Positions 14,966-26,923 of a stretch of DNA of 64,000 nt are shown piece by piece. Source of the DNA: Blastocystis hominis (lineage: Eukaryota > Sar > Bigyra > Opalinata > Blastocystidae); the NCBI RefSeq assembly GCF_000151665.1, contig NW_013171829.1:177502-241501 (forward strand), written 5' to 3'. The position numbers and the translations under genes are program-made. Numbering within the stretch: the first letter of the stretch is position 1; the number at the start of each line of letters is the position of its first letter. The notes beneath the pieces were generated by a model. The model saw nothing but the letters and a program-made list of their open reading frames with translations, had not been told where the DNA came from and ran no database searches.

Positions 14966-16100
14966 CTATTCCGTGGCTTCCACCACTCCTTGTTCACTGA
15001 TTCCAAATGAAGCTTCTCCTTCAGGTAAACAGGGAGAATCCACCACTTTACAAATTCGGGTTGTTCCACGCCCTTTCTTCAATCGCAATCTACACATCAT
15101 TTCAAACTCACTCCTTTCTTTACCTCGTTGTACTCGCATGAGCCATTATGTTTCCTCCGATCGGCTTCAATGGATCCTTCGCGAACACTCCAGTATCCGG
15201 ATTCGCCACCACTTGATTTGTTACTACCACCGCTACTCCAAATTCATCTGCCAGTTTTTGTAAACCACGAAGAAATTGAGCCAAGTTTTGTTGACGTGTT
15301 GATAATTCGCCTCTGCCTGTATAATCCGTACGAAACAAGGCTGTTGCTGAATCCACTATCACCAAAGCAAATCGACTCTCCGACATCAGTGCTCCCGCTT
15401 GCATCAATAATTGCATTTGATGCTCACTGTTGTATGCTCGGGCATAAGCCACATTATCCATCACATCGTTTGGATCTAGACCAAAACGTTGACTGATTTG
15501 GGCAAGTCGTTCCGGTCGGAATGTGCCTTCTGTATCGATATAGAGCGCCTTTCCTTCGCCTCCGCCTTGTTCCACAGGAAGTTGACAGATTACACAAAGT
15601 GTGTGACAGAGCTGCGTTTTGCCTGTTCGAAACTCTCCATACAGTTCGGTCAACGAACCTGTTTCCATTCCTCCGCCAAGAATTGCATCCAATTCTTTAC
15701 AACCTGTAGAAATGTGAATTATGTCTTCTCGCACTTTACTATATTCTGTCGCCTAAATCGATTAGTATATTCGAATTAATATATACATACAGATGTAAAA
15801 CCCATAGGAACCAACTTGGTAGCAGCTTGTTGAATCTTGATAGCTTTTGCTTCACTAATTCCCTTCACTTCTATTAATTTCTTCATCGTGGTCATTGCTA
15901 CCTAGATTCAAACCATTTCCAATCCCTCACTGATTCAACTGTGTAATATCCTCCTTCCTGAAGCTTCTTTATATCACTAGCATTGATTCCTGCTCCTTCT
16001 AGTTTATCTAGAGGTAACGGTCCGTTTGTCTAGATTTTGGTGGCAAAACCACAACTCGTACTCGGTCCTCAATAGACATATCCTGCATTTGTTCTTGCAT
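14966..16100 (-). CDS. RAD51: RAD51 recombinase
   Basis: RAD51 forms filaments on single-stranded DNA for homologous pairing and strand exchange in the nucleus. Five exons splice cleanly with introns of 32 bp (16030-16061), 29 bp (15902-15930), 38 bp (15753-15790) and 34 bp (15090-15123). The N-terminal helix-hairpin-helix domain reads [17 protein letters not shown] and [18 protein letters not shown]. The linker VPMGFTSATEY precedes the ATPase core with Walker A GEFRTGKT, Walker [13 protein letters not shown] and the [14 protein letters not shown] loop. The C-terminal exon restores [17 protein letters not shown] and ends VVEATE. Length and features fit RAD51 rather than the meiotic DMC1 or bacterial RecA. 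The start chosen is the first in-frame ATG (16100); the ATG 12 bases downstream is also possible. Confidence 0.93.
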
Positions 16101-16934
16101 TTTCTATTCGATTGCTTTGTACAATATATAAGAATGAAAAGTATTTGTGTAGAAAAAAGCTTGTAAGTAATGCGGATTTGATGCACAGTATTACCAATCA
16201 AATGAAAATGAAGGGATTTGAAAGCAGAAGAGTATATTTGAATATAGAATGATGGTGGATGATAGAGATGGTGCTAGAGGTATGGAAATGAAGAGAATCT
16301 AAAATGGGCGGGAAGTACATATGTTCCAAATGTTGTATTTGAATACTTGAAGTGATATAGAACAGAATACTGGAAATAGGATTGGAAATGGAGTTAGTTT
16401 GGAGTTAGAAGATTATTGAATAGTACTATTTATAAATTCACTTTGTCATACATCCATTGAACCGAAATGAATGAATAAAGAATCAAAGATTGTGTGTATG
16501 AGTGTGTTTGTGAGAGGGTACACTTTGTGTGTGACAGGCACAGTGATAGCCGCAATGATTTCGATATTATTGTCTGCGGAAGGTTACCTGCGTTCGTATG
16601 TCTTGAAAGTAGTAATTTGATTCTAGAATATTATCTACGCCACTAATAAAGAAGACTATTGTGATGGGTAGAGGCTATTAAGTTGGTCTAAGTGAAGATG
16701 GTCCAATTGATATAGAAAGTGATTATTCTCTGTGTACTTATGATTTTCGTGAGGATCGGTTGTAAATATTGGTGTAAAATGCGTTTATGATAAGAAAGTG
16801 GGAAGTAGAGAACCGTCGATTGTTTTTGTTTGGTAAATATATGGAGTAATGCAATTTGTAACAATAATAATAATAATAGATGGAGTCCTCGCGGTTTACC
16901 TAGTTCGTTAACATCGTAATAATAGGAATTACTG
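16101..16934. other. Intergenic between divergent RAD51 and GT61-like genes
   Basis: No gene supported. This is the shared 5' region of two divergently read genes, so both promoters should lie here. Short purine-rich and ATAATAATA runs near 16.86 kb are the only visible structure. Confidence 0.5.
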
Positions 16935-18218
16935 ATGATATTTAGTGAGGAGTTTAGCAATATAAACGAAATGGATAGTGGGAAGGGATTTAGTGTGTTG
17001 TATCTGCGCAATGTGTGTTACGACAGTGAATCATCTCGAATTGTCCTATTTGGTAATGAGGTGGACAAGTCTTTGCTGTTTGGGATGATGAAGAGTGAAT
17101 ATGTGTATTATAATACTGATAATAGAGCTTCCTCGAGATGATTTTTTCGCTGTTGTGGACGGCGTTTACCCCAAAGCCGCCGAATGGAAAGAAATCAGCT
17201 CGATCGGCGGCTACATGTTCCTAACGGACGACGCGATGGATCTCATATCGCAGTTTGCCTCGCTGAATTTCCTCGCCCACTTCGCCCTCCACAGCACTCG
17301 CTACCCTGCCGTACCGCTTCCTTTCTCCCTCCATCGCAGCTTCTCCACGCCCTTCTTCCCTTTCTGAGCGAAGCCAAAGACTCGGACACCTACGAATATC
17401 TCTCCATTCTGCAGTCCTTCTACCCCTCCACGCACGCCTTCGATCTTTTCTACCGTTCCGACTTCCCTTCCGGTCTTTCCTGCTTCCGCGAGCTCGTTTC
17501 TCCCGCGATTTTCTCTCATTATTAGACGATCCCCATGCTAATTCGTTATGCGAACGAGGGATCGATCCATCTCGATCTCTACGAAGCCGACACGGTTCGA
17601 ATCGCCGCGTATCGCTACTACCACATCTACGAGAAGTTCCCAACGCCCACGTCGGCAGTGGTTCTGCACGTGACGTATCGCAAAGACGAGCAAGGCGATG
17701 TGGGGAGCATCAGCAACATGGATGAACTGCGCCGATTGTTCCAGCGAAAAGTGGCGGTAGGGGCGAAGAGGCGCGGTGAAGCGTAGATTTGGAGGTATGA
17801 AACGATCGTGTTGGATGAGGTGAGCAAGGCGAAGAAGCTGCGCGCGTTGTTTGAAACGGATATTTTGATGGGGATCGCGAGTGACTTGCTGGTGAATATG
17901 ATTTATTTGGTGCCGGGGAGCTCCGTGCTGGCGATCGATCATGCGTTGATGAGCTATTCGCATTTGAATTCGATCGCGGAGCAGTCGCAGCTGTACTTCT
18001 TGGAGGTTACCAATTTCAGCGTGCCCATTCCGCAAGTGTGCGCAGATCGGAACAGCAACGTGATGTTTCATGAGTATTCGGAGAGATGCAGACAGGAACT
18101 CGAAAAGCAGCCGGTGTATGTGCAGCCTGGAATGTTGTTGTCTTATTTGCGGATTGCGAAGACGTATACGTTGATTCATAAGTACTATGATGAAAGTGAA
18201 GGAAGTTTTGTGAAATGA
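16935..18218 (+). CDS. Divergent GT61 (EOGT/xylosyltransferase-like) glycosyltransferase
   Basis: Five exons join in frame across introns of 31 bp (17095-17125), 29 bp (17311-17339), 30 bp (17496-17525) and 30 bp (17757-17786). The spliced protein is about 390 residues. Its C-terminal half carries the GT61/DUF563 signature: a strand-rich VVLHVTYRKDE segment, then SNMDELRRLF, then DILMGIASDLLVNMIYLVPG followed by SSVLAIDHAL. GT61 enzymes transfer GlcNAc, xylose or arabinose in the secretory pathway. The usual G-x-H-G-A-x-L-T-N core is replaced by GIASDLLVN, so catalytic activity is doubtful. I see no clear signal peptide at the chosen ATG; an upstream exon may exist. GC content is higher than in the surrounding intergenic DNA. 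Confidence 0.6.
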
Positions 18219-19111
18219 AATGGTGTGTTATGTGTTTGTTGGAAGAGAAATAGAAATTGGTGAATGTGGTTTATTTAGATACAGACTTTTGAAATAGTTA
18301 AAAAAGTACGTGGAAATCTCAAACAAACGTGTGATGGAGTGAGATTAGTGACGATTTTGAGAGGATCACTGATCTTTTGTGTAGATTTCAAGTTTGAAGT
18401 TTGTGATTAGGGAAATAGAGCAATATTGCCAGGAAATGAAAATGAGTGTTTAGTCTAGGCTTTGGAAGTAAAAAGAATCATATACATTGTGAAGTTGAAT
18501 ATAAAATTCAATAAGTTCAGAGGATTAGCTAATTCACTGAGAGAAAACAAATCTTATGATGTAGAATAATATTTATATATCTAGTTCTAGATATAATCAT
18601 TTTTGAGCATATTGGACAAAACCATCTCCATCAAATACCAAACCTCCGATTTAAAAACTGTATTGAAAAATCACATTGTACTATATTGTTAGTATCAACA
18701 AGATAATAAAATAGCCTTGTTGCAGGAACTACCAACACTACCGAAATATAATGCAGAATATTGATAGATTGAACAATTTGAAATAAGAATTAGACAAAGT
18801 GTGAAGAAAACAATGATGATTATGTTCATTTCTTCAAACTGGCCAAAAATGATGAATCCAACTATATACTATTTTTATTGTACGGCAAGAAACACACTAT
18901 TACCATTGGCACTGCAGTTCTCTTTTGTAGATAATCACCTTTGAATAGTATCACCACTATTCCTATTATCATTAGTAAAAGGCATATATGCCTAATGCAT
19001 TATTTGTTTTATTGTGTCTTAACATCGAGTAACAGAACAGGATCTAACAAGACATGACAAGACATGACAATAGAGTAACGGAATAACGTTTTTCATATTT
19101 TTCATACAAAA
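18219..19111. other. Intergenic, AT-rich
   Basis: No gene supported. A short direct repeat of the unit ACAAGACATG lies at about 19048-19068, just upstream of the MORN/LRR gene. Confidence 0.5.
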
Positions 19112-22100
19112 ATGAGTATATTAGCAAAACCCAAAGTGAACGCCGGCAATGTTTATATTGACATAACACCTGAAGAAAAAGTTGAATCCACCAAAAGAGG
19201 ACAATGTTGGGAATACAAAGTGTCTGATCAATTCCCTGTAAAATCCTTTCCGGATGAGTCTGGAGAGGTGGATGTTGAGGTTGGATATCCTCACAGAGGC
19301 TACCATATAAAAACGACTTTGAAGAATAAGAAGATGAACGGAAAATCAATTATTATGTCCAGAAATGATGTAATCGTCGCAAGACTGACGTTTGAAAATG
19401 GAGTTGCTACGGGTCCTTGTACACTCTATGATGATTCAGGCATGCTGTTTTTCCGCGGATATTTTGAGAATGGATATCGTCAAGGAAGAGGAACAGAGTA
19501 TGATGAGAACGAAAACGAGATATTCAACGGCTTTTTTAGCCAAGGAAAAAGGCTGAAAATCGAAGCAGTAGCAAACAAGAAAGGCTATTGGAAGGAAGTA
19601 GATCATAACAAGAGAGTTGTCAGGGTGTTCAAGAAAGATAATAATGGCGAGTACACTGGAATCAACTACATTTATAACGATGGGAATATCAAGAGAATTA
19701 GTAAATGGAAGAATGGGAAAGAAGTGCAGCTCATAAAGCAGTTTAACGGCACAAAAATGATAGAGTACAAAAATGGCCAGAAATGCTACAGTGGGGGATT
19801 TGTGAATGATTTGGATGCTGACTATGCAAGGAATGGAGAAGGAGAGGAGTATGATAAGAATGGAAAGACTGTGGTGTTTAAGGGAAACTACAGAAATGGA
19901 GTTCGACATGGACAAGGCATGGCTTACAGCAATAATGCTGTGAAATACAAACGAAACTGGATTGCTGGTCATTCCAAACCAGCATTTGTTATTACACTCC
20001 TCATTCTATTTGCTTTTGTTATTGTTGCTTATCTGCTTGATATCTATTGTGGTCTCGCTGTAACAGCGATATTGTGGCTACTTTTGTTAATTCGCTGGAA
20101 AGCTCCAAAACTATTGGGCAAAAAGATATGCAAGAAAACAGATTTGGAATTGATGGTGGAGTACATTGGACATAGACTCCCTGTTTGTGAATGTTTTGCC
20201 AATTATATCTATATAATTACTATTTCGATGTTCACTCTATTGCTACTTTGTATTGGAATACTATTTACTATGTATTGCAATTATACGAACCCTTACATTA
20301 GTATGTTCAAGTCTACCTATATTGTCAAGCCGAATAGCAAGAATAGCCTATCAGGGTTTCAACTATCGAATAAGCCATTCCTCAAGGTAATTAATATTGG
20401 AAATGATTGTTTTGCGCGAGTAGCAATATTCCAACTTGAAAAATTAAACTCACTGAAATCCCTAACGATTGGCAGCAATTCGTTCACATTGGAGAAGAAC
20501 AGTCACGGAGTTGATGATTCAACCTTCTTTAGCATTCGTAACTGCAAGGCTTTGGAATCGATTGAGATTGGAGAATACAGCTTTAGCGATTTCGGAGGAA
20601 CTTTTGAACTGGCAAGTCTTTCAGCGCTGAAATCTTTCAAAATTGGCGTTCTAAACAGCGATTCATACAACTTTTATGAGATTAAGTCGCTGTCATTTAC
20701 CGGTACTTGTTTCTTTTCCTGTGATTAGCAGATCTTCCGAGTTTAGAAACCATAGAGTTCGGAGACTACACTTTTGGATTGTCGCTCTCCACTACTCTTT
20801 CGGGTATGCCATCCAATATTCATTTGATAAATAGACCTCCCAAAACTCAAATCGATCAATCTGGGCTACTTCTCTCTGTTTGGTAAGTGGGGAGAAGAGA
20901 AATGCTCCTTGACAATGAAGAGTAGGGACTGAACTTAGAACATTATTTGAATGTAGATCTTCCTGAGCTTGAAACGATATCTACTGTTGGCTATTCCTTG
21001 TGGTCGCATCTTCAGGTTACACTGGAGAGTATTTGAATCCGATGGATTATGAAATAGATATTCCAAAGTGTCAAACTGTTATTTTGCCAGATGCATTAAA
21101 GTATGTTGTGGAATCATCACTCGAAGTGTTAAGTATTGGATTCCTATCCGAAATGAAAAATAGATGTGAATAAAGCGCTATCATCGATCATTGAGAATCG
21201 ACAGTTAAGTAAAGACATTAATTTATGTGTACCCCTATCCAAACTTACATTCTTGTCCACTTCAGATGTTACAGTACCAGATGATCAATGTAATTCACGA
21301 TTACTAAGTATCTTTGATCTAAGCGCTTATAAGTTCATTAAGTCCCTTCAGATCGGAGACACGAATATGTATTATGTTAAAACATTTATGGTACATGGAT
21401 TACTTGAGCTTAGTAAAATTGTAATCGGCGTAAATTCATTTACGAAAAAAATGAACACTTATGGAGATGATGCTTCTCGATCCTTTCATATAGCAAGCTG
21501 TAAAGAACTGAAATCGATAGAGATTGGTTCATACAGCTTTTCTGATTATGCCGGTGAGTTTGAGATGAAGAATCTGCCCTCATTGCAGTCAATCACTATC
21601 GGCACTACTTACAGTACCTCATATAACTTCTTTTGGTCCTCTTTTGTTCTTCAAGGTACTTTCTTTATTTTATGAATGATCCAAAGACTTCCCTAGCCTG
21701 AAATCAGTTAGCTTAGGCCAAGATACATTCCGATTTGCGAAGGAAGTAATACTTGAAGGTGTGAGAATGAAGTCGGCCTGATTTTCTAGATCTTCCTAAT
21801 TTGGAGTCAATCGATCTTGGGGATGATTCAATGTGTGGAAGTGAAGTAAATGATGTGAACATACTCATCATGAAAAGTATGGCAAACAATTTTCAAACTA
21901 ATTGATACAGATCTTCCTCATTTGACGTCCATCAAAAATACTGACGGAGGTAGTCTCGATCAGCTACATAATGTGACATTGGAAAGTAGTACCATTTTTG
22001 CTTTCTGACGAATTAGACATTCCTAACCTTCAAACAGTCAATCTGCCTACTTCATTCAGTAGTGTATTTTTCCAAAGGGTCCATAGTAATCTCTGATTCA

Positions 22101-23092
22101 ATTGTTGAAACTAGATGTTCACCATTTACTCACCGATCTATTGCCAACAGAATCACATAGTTGCAGTTATCTGCAGTCAATTTCAGATTCAAGCAGTTCA
22201 ATCATTCTTCCGAATTGGTTATGCAATGAAGTTGAATACGAAGAATTTGATTTCTCACCCTTTGCAAACGTGGAATCACTTCAGATAGGAGATAACAGCT
22301 TTACTTATACTACCAAATTTGAGATTATTAATGCAAACAAGTTGGTGAGCTTAAAGGTTGGAAAGAACTCATTTACACGAGTAAAAAACGATCCAGATGT
22401 ACACATTCTGTTTATTGGACGACATTTCTCTATAATAAACTGTGAACAGCTAGAATCCATTGAGATTGGTGAATACAGTTTTTATGATTATCATGATGAG
22501 TTCCGATTATCCAATCTGCCACTACTCGAAACTGTACAAATTGGAAATGTTGAAGCCGATTCTAGCAATTTCCTTTCAGCCAGCTTTGAGGTAATGAGTA
22601 GGATTAATGCTTTGTTGTTATGTTCAGATCTACCAAGCCTTAAAACTATTACTTTAGGTGGATCATCCTTCCGTATTTCTCCGAAAATTGTGATAGAGAG
22701 TAATACCACTATATAATGCTAGATGACTACTGTAGATTTATCCTCCCTTGAAACACTCAGACTCGGGTATAAAGCGCTTTATGGCAAGGATGATTCATCC
22801 TGTTCGTTAACAATGCGGAGTAACTCAAATGAAAGATTGCTGATTCTTTGTAGATTTGTATAATCTGACGACGATTAAGTCGGATGGAAATAGCTTCCGG
22901 AACCCTCGCACAGTGACATTAGAGAGTAGATCGAAATAGAAGCAGTGACATGAATTAGATATTCCAAATCTCCAAACGGTTAGCCTTCCTGATTCTTTCT
23001 TCTCTGTCGTTACAAAGAATATTACCAGTATGCCTTGCTTGCTAGTATTAAGAATAGACGTGAATTACAGACTTTCCAATCTTGTGAACTAA
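19112..23092 (+). CDS. MORN-repeat, transmembrane, BspA-like LRR protein with exon-per-repeat structure
   Basis: The first exon (19112 to ~20.71 kb) encodes MORN repeats (e.g. FRGYFENGYRQGRGTEYDEN, FKGNYRNGVRHGQGMAY). Hydrophobic segments near residues 290-335 and 365-390 follow, then an LRR_5/BspA-like region (LKSLTIGSNSFT, ESIEIGEYSFSDFGG). After that come short exons of about 80-120 bp, each starting D-L/I-P-x-L and joined by ~30-bp introns ending TAG just before ATCTTCC. Two further long LRR exons lie near 21.17-21.66 and 22.10-22.60 kb, giving three super-repeats. MORN repeats bind lipid or protein at membranes; BspA-like LRRs often face the outside as adhesins in anaerobic protists. A membrane-anchored surface or sensing role is inferred. 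Exact exon borders after 20.7 kb, and the end at 23092, are estimates. Confidence 0.65.
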
Positions 23093-23615
23093 TCATGGCT
23101 AATAGGTTTCAGAATGTTCTTTGTTGATAAAAAAACGATTTTAGAGAGCTGTAATATCATTTTCTTTTTGAGAGATTGGGTAAAATACCACATCTATGAA
23201 GAATTGGTTGTTGCAGAGAGATAGGCTGGATTGAATATACATCGATATTGTAGTTTTCCATTCCTTATAACCTGACACTCGAATACTTGCCTGAAACATA
23301 GCAATTGGTGTCCAAACTGCCATATCTCCTATTCCTCACTTTGAATAGGTCCGTAAATTCCCAAAGCACAAAAATCAGATATCTTATCCACATTCTTCTT
23401 CTTTTAGGGGTGATTAGTCAGGAGAGCATCAATATGCTATATTCCATAAAATCAAGAGATTAAAATAAGCAAAAAACAAAACAATGAGAGAAAAATAAAA
23501 AGAATATCGCATAAAACAATTCTATGGATATTTTCAGCATAACTACGATTACAAATAGTTTCAAACTGCAATTTCCAGAATAAGAAACGAAACCAATATC
23601 TAGATAGACAAGGAA
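23093..23615. other. Intergenic between LRR gene and LRR remnant
   Basis: No supported gene. AT-rich sequence with no open frame that matches the neighbouring family. Confidence 0.45.
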
Positions 23616-24760
23616 ATGAGAGGAATGAAAATAGAATACTATCGAATCATTCTGTATAGTCTTTGGTATTCAGTAATATTGTTTATTGCTTTTGTTTATT
23701 TTAGAAAATACTACTTGTGGCTACTGCCAATATCAGTAATTAACAATAATGTTTTCTTTTGCTTGTTTTTAAGTATCAACTCCAAAATGAATCATGATCA
23801 TGACGATCTGCTACATAATAAAATCTATGAACAACAAAATGAGCATCACGTTCTGAGTGAATATATGTATATTTATGCCACTTCATTTATTCCACCCTAA
23901 TATCACTATAAAAGCATTACAGTAAAGAGTAACTGCTTTCCCAAAGTGTCAGAGGTTTACATCAATGGACTCAGTAAACTTGAAAAGTTACACATTGAAA
24001 ATAACTCATTCACAGCTAGAGCATTTGGATATGGAAACAATAATTCGAAAGTGTTTCAAGAATCAAACTGTGAGAGATTGCAATCGATCAGGATTGGGAA
24101 ATGCAATTATACTTATTTTGCTGGTACATTTTAGTTGAAGAATCTTCCAAGTTTGGAATATTTAGTGATAGGATTTTAGGACTTGACTTCTAACAATTTT
24201 GCTTATTGTTCATTTATAATTCGAAGTACATATTCAATGAAGCTCATATAATGATTTGTAGATCTATCATATTTATAGTATATAGAACTAGGACAATATT
24301 CATTTTGCTATTCATTGACTACAATGATTGAAAGTAATGCTTGTAATAAATACGTTATTATGAATAGATCTGTTTACTCTCGAAGCCATTATTTTAGGCC
24401 AGGATTCTCTTTGTGGAACAAAAGATGATTCATCTTGTTCACACACAATGCGAAGTGGGACTGAGATGAATGATTTGATTGGATCTAGATCTTCCAAATC
24501 TGAAAACTCTCAGCAGTTTGGAAACGGGAAATAGCTTACGTTTTCCTCGCTCAGTTACACTGGAAGGTATCGAATCACAGCATGCTATGAATGGTTAGAC
24601 ATCCCGAATCTTCAAAATGTGAGCCTTCCCAAGTCATTTCAATATGTTCTAACAATAGAAATCAAAAGTATTCCATTTTGTTTCATCATTTGAATATAGA
24701 CGTTTCTCCCTCGTTGGCTGATTTAGTGAAAGATACTAAATAGTAACTGAAACACTGCTT
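23616..24760 (+). pseudogene. Decayed BspA-like LRR gene
   Basis: It opens with a hydrophobic ~95-residue reading frame (IILYSLWYSVILFIAFVYF). The LRR module of the neighbouring genes follows (LSKLEKLHIENNSFTARAFG, LQSIRIGKCNYTYFAGTF). In that LRR stretch two in-frame stops interrupt positions that are open in the relatives (near 24134 and 24179). Downstream D-L-P exon remnants persist (24.36-24.55 kb and the final DVSPSLADL at ~24.71 kb). The MORN part is missing. This looks like a truncated, decaying copy of the 19.1-kb gene; an active gene with unusual splicing is less likely. Confidence 0.55.
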
Positions 24761-25054
24761 CACAGAAAAGAATTGGAACAATCCAATTCGTCACATTCCA
24801 ATATTTGGATAGTGATCCATTGACTCACCATTTGGCGTTTATTAATGGCAGTAACCTTCCTTCATTTTCGTGTTTGTTGCCAAAACACAACTATAAATAG
24901 TCTGTAGATTGGCTATCTTTGTAGAAACACAGCAAAGATAACAAACACAACACACATTAAATGCAGCAATGCTCGAAATCTCTCTATCCCTTTTCTTCTT
25001 TATCTTCTTCTCCTCCCAATTCTCCGTTCTCAAACAAACACACCCAATTCTATT

Positions 25055-26189
25055 CTACATTCGTCTTCGTCGTACACCCTCCACATTATTGAAATAAGGA
25101 TGGTCCAGTGCTTGCTGGCAATCGATTCTTCGCTCTGGATCATACGTCAAAAAACGCTATCATCAACTCCTCTCCCCATCTCTACGCTCAACAAATCCAA
25201 CGCATTGCTATCCATTCGAGGCACCAACTCGCTCAGCGGACGCGGTTTATACACATTCTGCATCGAGGCATTCCACTCCGGATATGTATTCAACTTCGGC
25301 ATGTTTGCTAAATTGGGGGATCCCAACTTCTTAAAAATCACTTCTCTCTCATCACTCTCGTTCTGTCCGGGGAAGAGAGGCGTGCTATTATACAGCTCTA
25401 TGCGTCATCTGCACAATGCACATCCAACCAGCGAAGATGCACCCGCAGCTCCACATGTCCACGCTGGTGTTGTAGTCGCGGTTTCCGAGCAGAATATCGG
25501 GGGAACGGTACCAGAGAGTCACGACTTCGCTGGTGTATCTACGTAGAACTTCGATCGAAGCCTCACTTTTTCACAGGAATTCCAGAGGCACGAGCCAAAC
25601 CGAAATCGCCCAGTTTTAACTCACCGTCACGATTGATAAGGAGGTTCTGAGGTTTGAGATCTCTGAAAATCAAAAGGGAAGGCGAAAAGAAACCGATGAA
25701 GAATGCGATAGCGATGACACTCTTGCAATCCCAGGAGCATTTGGTACATGAATGACTGCTGTGAAAGACATGAGTAGAACGTACTTTAATGACAGGAGGT
25801 TCAAGTACCGGTTCTCGATCCAGATATTTACGCAAGTCCTGGTCCAAGTATTCAAAAACCATTGTGAGACAGTTTTCTGTGTGAATTACATCATAAAGTC
25901 TAACGATCACCCCACTCCATAGCAACACACCTCACAATGTTGGGATGATGAAGTTCCTTGAGCAATGCAATTTCACGAATGGCCGTACTCGGAATGCCCT
26001 CCTCACGCGAATTGAGCCGAATCTTCTTCAACGCTACAATTTCACCTATCCATTATTGTGTATAAACAAATTGCAAACCGGTGACAGTGTCTCTCGCCTG
26101 GTATACAACTCCGTAAGTACCTAGTCGATATTCCCTGCAATGTACCACATACCCTCACCAACCTTATTCAGCTCCTCGTAACGTTGCAT
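25055..26189 (-). CDS. Cyclin-dependent kinase, PSTAIRE class (CDK1/CDK2/CDK5-like)
   Basis: Serine/threonine kinase of the cell-cycle family. Nine exons splice in frame with ~26-33-bp introns. They give the glycine loop [12 protein letters not shown] (with the Thr-Tyr pair that Wee1-type kinases phosphorylate), catalytic lysine VALKKIRL, the cyclin-binding helix PSTAIRE, then [20 protein letters not shown] and the T-loop [16 protein letters not shown]. The C-lobe follows with [26 protein letters not shown], and [20 protein letters not shown]. The stop is at 25055-25057. The unsplit length of about 300 residues is normal for a CDK. The exact subtype (CDK1 versus CDK2/5) cannot be decided by eye. 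Confidence 0.92.
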
Positions 26190-26923
26190 ATAAGAGTTAA
26201 AACTCAAAGAATGTCTGAAAAGGCTGGAATCATGGAATTCCAGAATCACGGAGAATTTTCTAACTTCCATTGTTTTGTATTGAGTTGAACCAAACCCATA
26301 GAGAGGAGATGAGAATCAATATAAAATTCGATGAAAGGACTATGTACGTGGAGTGAGAGCGTTCCGTATACACTCTCCCCTTTCAACCGTTTTTGGAATA
26401 GTAGCTGGATTCGTTTAATGACCTTCAATCATATATATTAGGCTTTTGCATCCAGATTGTTTTTTTCAACACTTAGTCGTAACTCTCTTCGTAGAAAAGT
26501 GTTCACTCATTTATAATTCATTCCATCAGTACGATTCTTTTCTTTCATTGTCCTTCCCTTTACAAACTAGGCAACTTCCCTTCTAAATTCATCCTCCATT
26601 CTATTTCATCATCTCCTTTTTTTCACAACAATTCCATCACACCTCGCCCATTTCACTTTCAGTAAACACTTTTGCAATTTAATCTTTTAACTCCTCTCCC
26701 TCTTCTCCTTCCATTTCCACCCCTAAACCTACCGTATTCGCATTGTTTCAAGTGAGGATCATGTGTTACAGAGGTCCATACAAAGTGCATTTCTTCTTCC
26801 TGTTTCATATTCCACACCCAAATTTCGAAACACTGCGCTTTCACTATTTTTTTTGTGGTCTATCCTAAAAGTGTTTTATTTCGTGTACCTTTTCTATGGA
26901 AAGAAGACTACGTCTGCTGGATC
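26190..26923. other. Intergenic between divergent CDK and TBC genes, pyrimidine-rich
   Basis: No gene supported. The plus strand is strongly C/T-rich between about 26.53 and 26.72 kb. It lies between two divergent genes, so it should contain both promoters. Confidence 0.5.

Noticed and set aside
14966-16100. Reading the recombinase as DMC1 or bacterial RecA/RadA
   Set aside because: Linker VPMGFTSATEY and the C-terminal exon match RAD51. The short introns exclude a bacterial gene.
17221-17643. 140-residue Arg-rich minus-strand frame
   Set aside because: It is the shadow of the GT61-like gene on the other strand; the plus-strand exons splice cleanly through it.
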